A stretch of 9,205 nucleotides of DNA. It comes from an uncultured Erysipelotrichaceae bacterium (lineage in GTDB: Bacteria > Bacillota_I > Bacilli_A > Erysipelotrichales > Erysipelotrichaceae). Below are positions 6,701 through 9,205 of this stretch, in pieces (the stretch's first letter is position 1; each line of letters opens with the position of its first letter). The stretch covers positions 1 to 9,205 of the forward strand of contig CALUZL010000077.1 in the NCBI GenBank assembly GCA_944325295.1, in the 5' to 3' direction. Both the position numbers and the translations under genes were made by a program. The notes below the pieces were generated by a model that worked only from the letters and a program-made list of their open reading frames with translations, did not search any database and was not told the origin of the DNA.

Positions 6701-6847
6701 TTATTTATGACCGCAAGCACATGCGCGATGAGCAAGCTTATACTCACCACATGACGGACATTTTACAAGTGTTGGTGCCGTCAATTTATAATGTGTTCTT
6801 CTCTTTGCCTTACGAGTCTTAGAATTTCTTCTCTGTTGAACTGCCAT
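6701..6847 (-). CDS. rpmF: 50S ribosomal protein L32 (bL32), short zinc-binding form
   Basis: Large-subunit ribosomal protein of 48 residues: it begins MAVQQRRNSKTRKAKRRTHY and continues through KLTAPTLVKCPSCGEYKLAH to RACACGHK. The basic N-terminus and RRTHYKL are typical of bL32. The zinc knuckle is Cys30/Cys33 plus Cys43/Cys45, where the second pair is CxC instead of the usual CxxC. The protein ends right after CGHK, about 8-12 residues shorter than common Firmicutes forms. An AAGGAG site, formed by the last codons of yceD, precedes the ATG by 8 nt, and the genes are 5 nt apart. yceD-rpmF is a widely conserved pair, which confirms the identity. Confidence 0.95.
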   Translation of the reverse strand: MAVQQRRNSKTRKAKRRTHYKLTAPTLVKCPSCGEYKLAHRACACGHK

Positions 6848-6852
6848 ACTGT

Positions 6853-7356
6853 CTACTCCTTTTCATCATCATCAAATTTATATTCCATGAGCTTGGCAAG
6901 CCGCGGATCGATCTCATCTCTTCGAAGATCCTTGAGCATATCTTCGCTCAAGACGCGCCAGCCATCTCCAATAGGATACTCTATTTTACCGTTCTTTACA
7001 ACCTTAATCGGCGCATAAGGACTGACGATTTTCAAGATAAAATCATCCAGATCGAGCTCATCGGTGAAGATGTAATTATCTTCATGGTCATCGATCTTGG
7101 CCAAATAGACCTCTTCATCGACGGCAAGCGGCACAAAGACCTCTTCCAAAGTCATGGCACAAGGACAGATCATCTCTCCTTTTAATTTGACCAGGGCGCT
7201 GATCTTGTCATCACCGAGGTCATCAAAATAGATCTCACCCCTGACATCCCTTATACCGATCAGATAAGGATCGTTTTTAGTGTCAAGACGTTCGATCGTA
7301 AACTGATAAGGTTCTTTTGAAGCCAACTTCAATATTTCACTTCTTGTCAGTTTCAT
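6853..7356 (-). CDS. yceD: YceD/DUF177 family protein (23S rRNA accumulation-related)
   Basis: Member of the YceD/DUF177 family, which is linked to 23S rRNA accumulation in E. coli and plants and is nearly always encoded just before rpmF. From the start chosen here it has 167 residues: MKLTRSEILKLASKEPYQFT matches the usual short DUF177 N-terminus. The core GEMICPCAMTLEEVFVPL (about 80-97) resembles the family's C.R.L..... region with its conserved cysteines, and the C-terminal WRVLSEDMLKD...IDPRLAKL segment is family-like. The tail is acidic (DDDEKE). An in-frame ATG at 7395 would add 13 residues but falls within the predicted promoter. No Shine-Dalgarno precedes 7356; the -10 TATAAT ends 10 nt upstream, so the mRNA would have a leader of about 4 nt. 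Confidence 0.88.
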   Translation of the reverse strand: MKLTRSEILKLASKEPYQFTIERLDTKNDPYLIGIRDVRGEIYFDDLGDDKISALVKLKGEMICPCAMTLEEVFVPLAVDEEVYLAKIDDHEDNYIFTDELDLDDFILKIVSPYAPIKVVKNGKIEYPIGDGWRVLSEDMLKDLRRDEIDPRLAKLMEYKFDDDEKE

Positions 7357-7366
7357 AAGCTTAATC

Positions 7367-7395
7367 ATTATAGAGATAACTTTCAAAAAAATCAA
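7367..7395 (-). promoter_or_regulatory. Predicted promoter of yceD-rpmF
   Basis: On the minus strand, TTGATT (7390-7395), a 17-nt spacer and a perfect TATAAT (7367-7372). The expected start at about 7360 is a G, leaving about 4 nt before the yceD ATG at 7356. Confidence 0.7.
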
Positions 7396-7404
7396 TCAGA
7401 TTTA

Positions 7405-7433
7405 TTGTGATGACCGATCATTTACGTTATCAT
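7405..7433 (+). promoter_or_regulatory. Predicted promoter of tmcAL
   Basis: TTGTGA (7405-7410), a 17-nt spacer and TATCAT (7428-7433). The expected start, 7 nt past the -10, is 7440: the A of the tmcAL ATG itself. The -35 lies 9 nt from the divergent yceD -35, so the promoters are back to back. Confidence 0.6.
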
Positions 7434-7439
7434 ATCCTC

Positions 7440-8537
7440 ATGAAAACCTGCGGTTTGATAGTGGAGTACAATCCTTTCCATAATGGTCATCTCTACCATT
7501 TACAAAAAGCCAAAGAGATATCTAAAGCCGATGCGCTTGTGGCGGTGATGTCCGGAAACATTGCGCAAAGAGGTGATTTTTCGATCATCAACAAGTTTGA
7601 AAAGGCTAAGATCGCATTAGATCACGGGATCGATCTCGTCGTCGAATTACCGTTTTTTTACAGTGTCCAAAGCGCCACGCTTTTTGCCAAGGGGGCGATC
7701 ACCATCCTCGATCTGTTGAAAGTTGACAGTGTCTGTTTTGGATCAGAGACAAACAATATCGAAAACCTCAAGGATATCGCTTCAACACCCGTCGATCCCG
7801 ATCACCTGAAAGAATCGCTGGCTTTGGGACTTTCCTATCCGAAAGCCTACAGTCTTTTAGCCAGCAGTCTTTACCCAAACGACATCCTGGCTGTCGCTTA
7901 TTTAAAAGAGCTTAAAGACAAAAGTATCGAACCCCTATCGATCCAAAGGACTTCAATGTATCATGACGACAAGATCAAAGAGATAGCCAGTGCCAAAGCG
8001 ATCCGCAAAGCAGTCGCGGAAGGCTATGATTATCATGCCGCTACTGATGTCGATATCGATCATCCTCTATTTTTAAAAGATATCTATGTGACTATTCGTC
8101 AAAGATTGCTGCTGTCAGATCCCAAAGATATCGCTAAGATCCATCTCGTATCCGAGGGTATTGAAAAACTGCTCATCAAAAATGCCTATCGCTTCGATAA
8201 TTTCGATGATTTTATCGATAATTCGATCTCTAAGCGCTACACGCGCTCACGGATCCAGAGGATACTCATGTGGATCATGTTAGATATAAAAGAAAGTGCT
8301 TGCCCTAAATATCCTTTAAATTATGTTCGAGTCCTGGGTTTCAATGAAAAAGGCCGTCAGATCATAAAAGAAGCCAAAGAAAGAGGGGTCAATATCATAA
8401 CCAACTTCAAACATATCCCCTCTGCCTATAAAGACATCGAATTCAAAGCTGCCCTTTTTTACGCCCTGTCATTTACAGATAGCGCCTATACGAATTATCT
8501 TATAAAGCGCGAACTCATGGGACCGATCATTATCTGA
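7440..8537 (+). CDS. tmcAL: TmcAL, tRNA(Met) cytidine acetate ligase (YlbM family)
   Basis: Uses acetate and ATP to form N4-acetylcytidine at the wobble position (C34) of elongator tRNA-Met in the cytoplasm. It has 365 residues from the start chosen, slightly shorter than B. subtilis YlbM. The nucleotidyltransferase domain opens with MKTCGLIVEYNPFHNGHLYH, containing the HxGH signature (14-17). VAVMSGNIAQRGDFSIINKFEKA (46-68) and DLVVELPFFYSVQSA (about 75-89) follow the family pattern. PNDILAVAYLKEL, SAKAIRKA and KRYTRSRIQRILM mark the C-terminal tRNA-binding part. An in-frame GTG at 7407 would add 11 residues but lies inside the predicted -35; homologues begin at the MK(x)3GIIVEYNP motif, supporting 7440. 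There is no Shine-Dalgarno. It is a single-gene unit ending before a bidirectional hairpin. Confidence 0.94.
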   Translation: MKTCGLIVEYNPFHNGHLYHLQKAKEISKADALVAVMSGNIAQRGDFSIINKFEKAKIALDHGIDLVVELPFFYSVQSATLFAKGAITILDLLKVDSVCFGSETNNIENLKDIASTPVDPDHLKESLALGLSYPKAYSLLASSLYPNDILAVAYLKELKDKSIEPLSIQRTSMYHDDKIKEIASAKAIRKAVAEGYDYHAATDVDIDHPLFLKDIYVTIRQRLLLSDPKDIAKIHLVSEGIEKLLIKNAYRFDNFDDFIDNSISKRYTRSRIQRILMWIMLDIKESACPKYPLNYVRVLGFNEKGRQIIKEAKERGVNIITNFKHIPSAYKDIEFKAALFYALSFTDSAYTNYLIKRELMGPIII

Positions 8538-8565
8538 CGGCTCTTTTCAAAAATATTCAGCTTTA

Positions 8566-8594
8566 AAAAAGATACGATCATGTCGTATCTTTTT
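8566..8594. terminator. Bidirectional intrinsic terminator between tmcAL and the superoxide reductase
   Basis: AAAAAGATACGA (8566-8577) pairs perfectly with 8583-8594 around a 5-nt loop (TCATG): a 12-bp stem whose A/T ends give a U-tract in both directions. It lies 28 nt past the tmcAL stop and 10 nt past the SOR stop on the other strand. Confidence 0.85.
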
Positions 8595-8604
8595 AGACTC
8601 AAAC

Positions 8605-8973
8605 TTATTTATCCATCTTCCATAAACCGTGCAGATTGCAATAGGCATAGATCTCTTTTGGTTCATGGTGACGGCAAAGCTTAACGGTCGGCTCATCATC
8701 AGGTGTAAAGTGATATACCCTTTGATGATCCTCGTATTCGACAACGAGCCACTCGATGTAGTGCTCCGGCGTCATCGGGTGTAAGGTCGAGCCGACGGTT
8801 GCAAACCTGTGCCCATCTCTTTCAACGATGACCGGTTTATGTTTTTCGGTAGCGGCTTCGGTCGTATTGGGTGTCAGTTCACTCATCGCTTCTCCACAAC
8901 ATACCACCGGAACATTTGAATCGGTCAGTTTCGTAATGATATTTCCGCAATGTTTACAAATATAGAATTTCAT
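8605..8973 (-). CDS. dfx: Desulfoferrodoxin-type superoxide reductase (two-iron SOR)
   Basis: Reduces superoxide to hydrogen peroxide in the cytoplasm of anaerobes without releasing oxygen; electrons usually come from rubredoxin or a similar donor. It has 122 residues. The N-terminal desulforedoxin-like domain has Cys6, Cys9, Cys25 and Cys26 (YICKHCGN, VVCCGEAM) for the Fe(Cys)4 site. The catalytic domain keeps all ligands of the Fe(His)4Cys site: His45 (EKHKPV), His65 (LHPMT), His71 (EHYIEW), Cys112 and His115 (YCNLHGLWK). Glu43 and Lys44, next to the active site, are also present. The start is taken as 8973 instead of an in-frame ATG at 8988, because GGAGG lies 8 nt before it and homologues begin MKFYICKHCGN. 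It starts 28 nt after the ABC permease stop, so cotranscription is likely. Confidence 0.94.
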   Translation of the reverse strand: MKFYICKHCGNIITKLTDSNVPVVCCGEAMSELTPNTTEAATEKHKPVIVERDGHRFATVGSTLHPMTPEHYIEWLVVEYEDHQRVYHFTPDDEPTVKLCRHHEPKEIYAYCNLHGLWKMDK

Positions 8974-9001
8974 TTTATCATCCTCCATCTATAGCTTTAT
9001 T

Positions 9002-9205
9002 TTATTCTACACTCTTTAGAGATTCAACCATTTTGACCCGCTTAAGAGAGCGCGACATGACGATCAGCACGACGATCGTAAATCCAAGGGTTATAAATAC
9101 GGAGTAGACGTATGAAGGTATGGCAATATTCTCGCCGTACATGATCATATCCATATCGATTATCTGCATGACCATCTTGTGTTCAAGCTTGCCAAGCGGC
9201 ATGCC
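9002..9205 (-). CDS. FtsX-like ABC transporter permease, C-terminal fragment (5' end off window)
   Basis: Only the last 67 residues are visible; the frame is open to the right edge. The piece has GMPLGKLEHKMVMQIIDMDM, then PSYVYSVFITLGFTIVVLIVMSRSLKRVKMVESLKSVE. The LG.xLH..vm segment, a single membrane helix (about 30-50 of the fragment) and the terminal k-v-MVESLKSVE match the C-terminus of FtsX/MacB-type permeases, whose substrates include peptides, lipoproteins and antimicrobials; the substrate here cannot be told. The first visible ATG (9202) is not the true start. It precedes the superoxide reductase by 28 nt on the same strand. Confidence 0.82.
   Translation of the reverse strand, partial: GMPLGKLEHKMVMQIIDMDMIMYGENIAIPSYVYSVFITLGFTIVVLIVMSRSLKRVKMVESLKSVE

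Noticed and set aside
7407..7439. Upstream in-frame GTG and ATG starts for tmcAL
   Set aside because: They fall inside the predicted -35 and spacer, have no ribosome binding site, and add residues ahead of the conserved N-terminal motif.
5516..8537. Possible TGA-as-Trp recoding, given Mollicutes-like features
   Set aside because: TGA ends the acetyltransferase and tmcAL exactly where their families end, and Trp codons in the genes are TGG.
8974..8988. Upstream ATG of the superoxide reductase (adds MEDDK)
   Set aside because: The GGAGG ribosome binding site lies within that short extension at proper spacing for the ATG at 8973, and homologues begin MKFYICKHCGN.

Overview
The window is about 9.2 kb of a low-to-mid GC (roughly 45%) genome of an anaerobic bacterium. 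It is most likely a Bacillota lineage (Erysipelotrichia, Mollicutes relatives or Clostridia-like); the genus cannot be read from the sequence. Reasons: an Rnf complex with Firmicutes-type RnfC, the yceD-rpmF pair, a YlbM-type TmcAL, a desulfoferrodoxin-type superoxide reductase and strong AAGGAGG ribosome binding sites. Genes use the standard code: TGA serves as a stop in two genes and Trp is TGG. No mobile element, CRISPR array, tRNA or rRNA was seen.

Layout. Positions 1-4864 (minus strand) hold a tight rnfC-rnfD-rnfG-rnfE-rnfA operon with gaps of 2-13 nt. rnfA is cut by the left edge, and rnfB would be expected just beyond it. Positions 4928-6621 (plus strand, divergent) hold a sugar O-acetyltransferase gene overlapping an apbE flavin transferase lipoprotein gene. 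Positions 6701-7356 (minus) are yceD (DUF177) and rpmF (ribosomal protein L32). Positions 7440-8537 (plus) are tmcAL. Positions 8605-8973 (minus) are a superoxide reductase, preceded at the right edge by the C-terminus of an FtsX-like ABC permease (9002-9205). Symmetric hairpins that can act as bidirectional terminators lie between the convergent pairs apbE/rpmF and tmcAL/SOR. No stretch over 300 bases lacks a gene.

How the genes work together. Rnf couples ferredoxin:NAD+ oxidoreduction to ion pumping and needs FMN covalently bound to threonines of RnfG and RnfD. The divergent apbE encodes the enzyme family that attaches that FMN. The most unusual gene is rnfD: at 617 codons it is nearly twice the usual length, because an extra membrane helix and two tandem FMN_bind domains follow the normal RnfD membrane core. 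The Rnf proteins here therefore carry four predicted flavinylation sites instead of two. The two added domains share a 69-bp block that is 67/69 identical while the rest has diverged, which suggests gene conversion or strong constraint.

A second theme is translation initiation. Most genes have clear Shine-Dalgarno sequences, but three first-in-operon genes (the acetyltransferase, yceD and tmcAL) have none. Each has a -10-like hexamer only 6-10 nt before its start codon, so they are predicted to make leaderless or near-leaderless mRNAs. The divergent rnfC/acetyltransferase promoters also appear to interlock.
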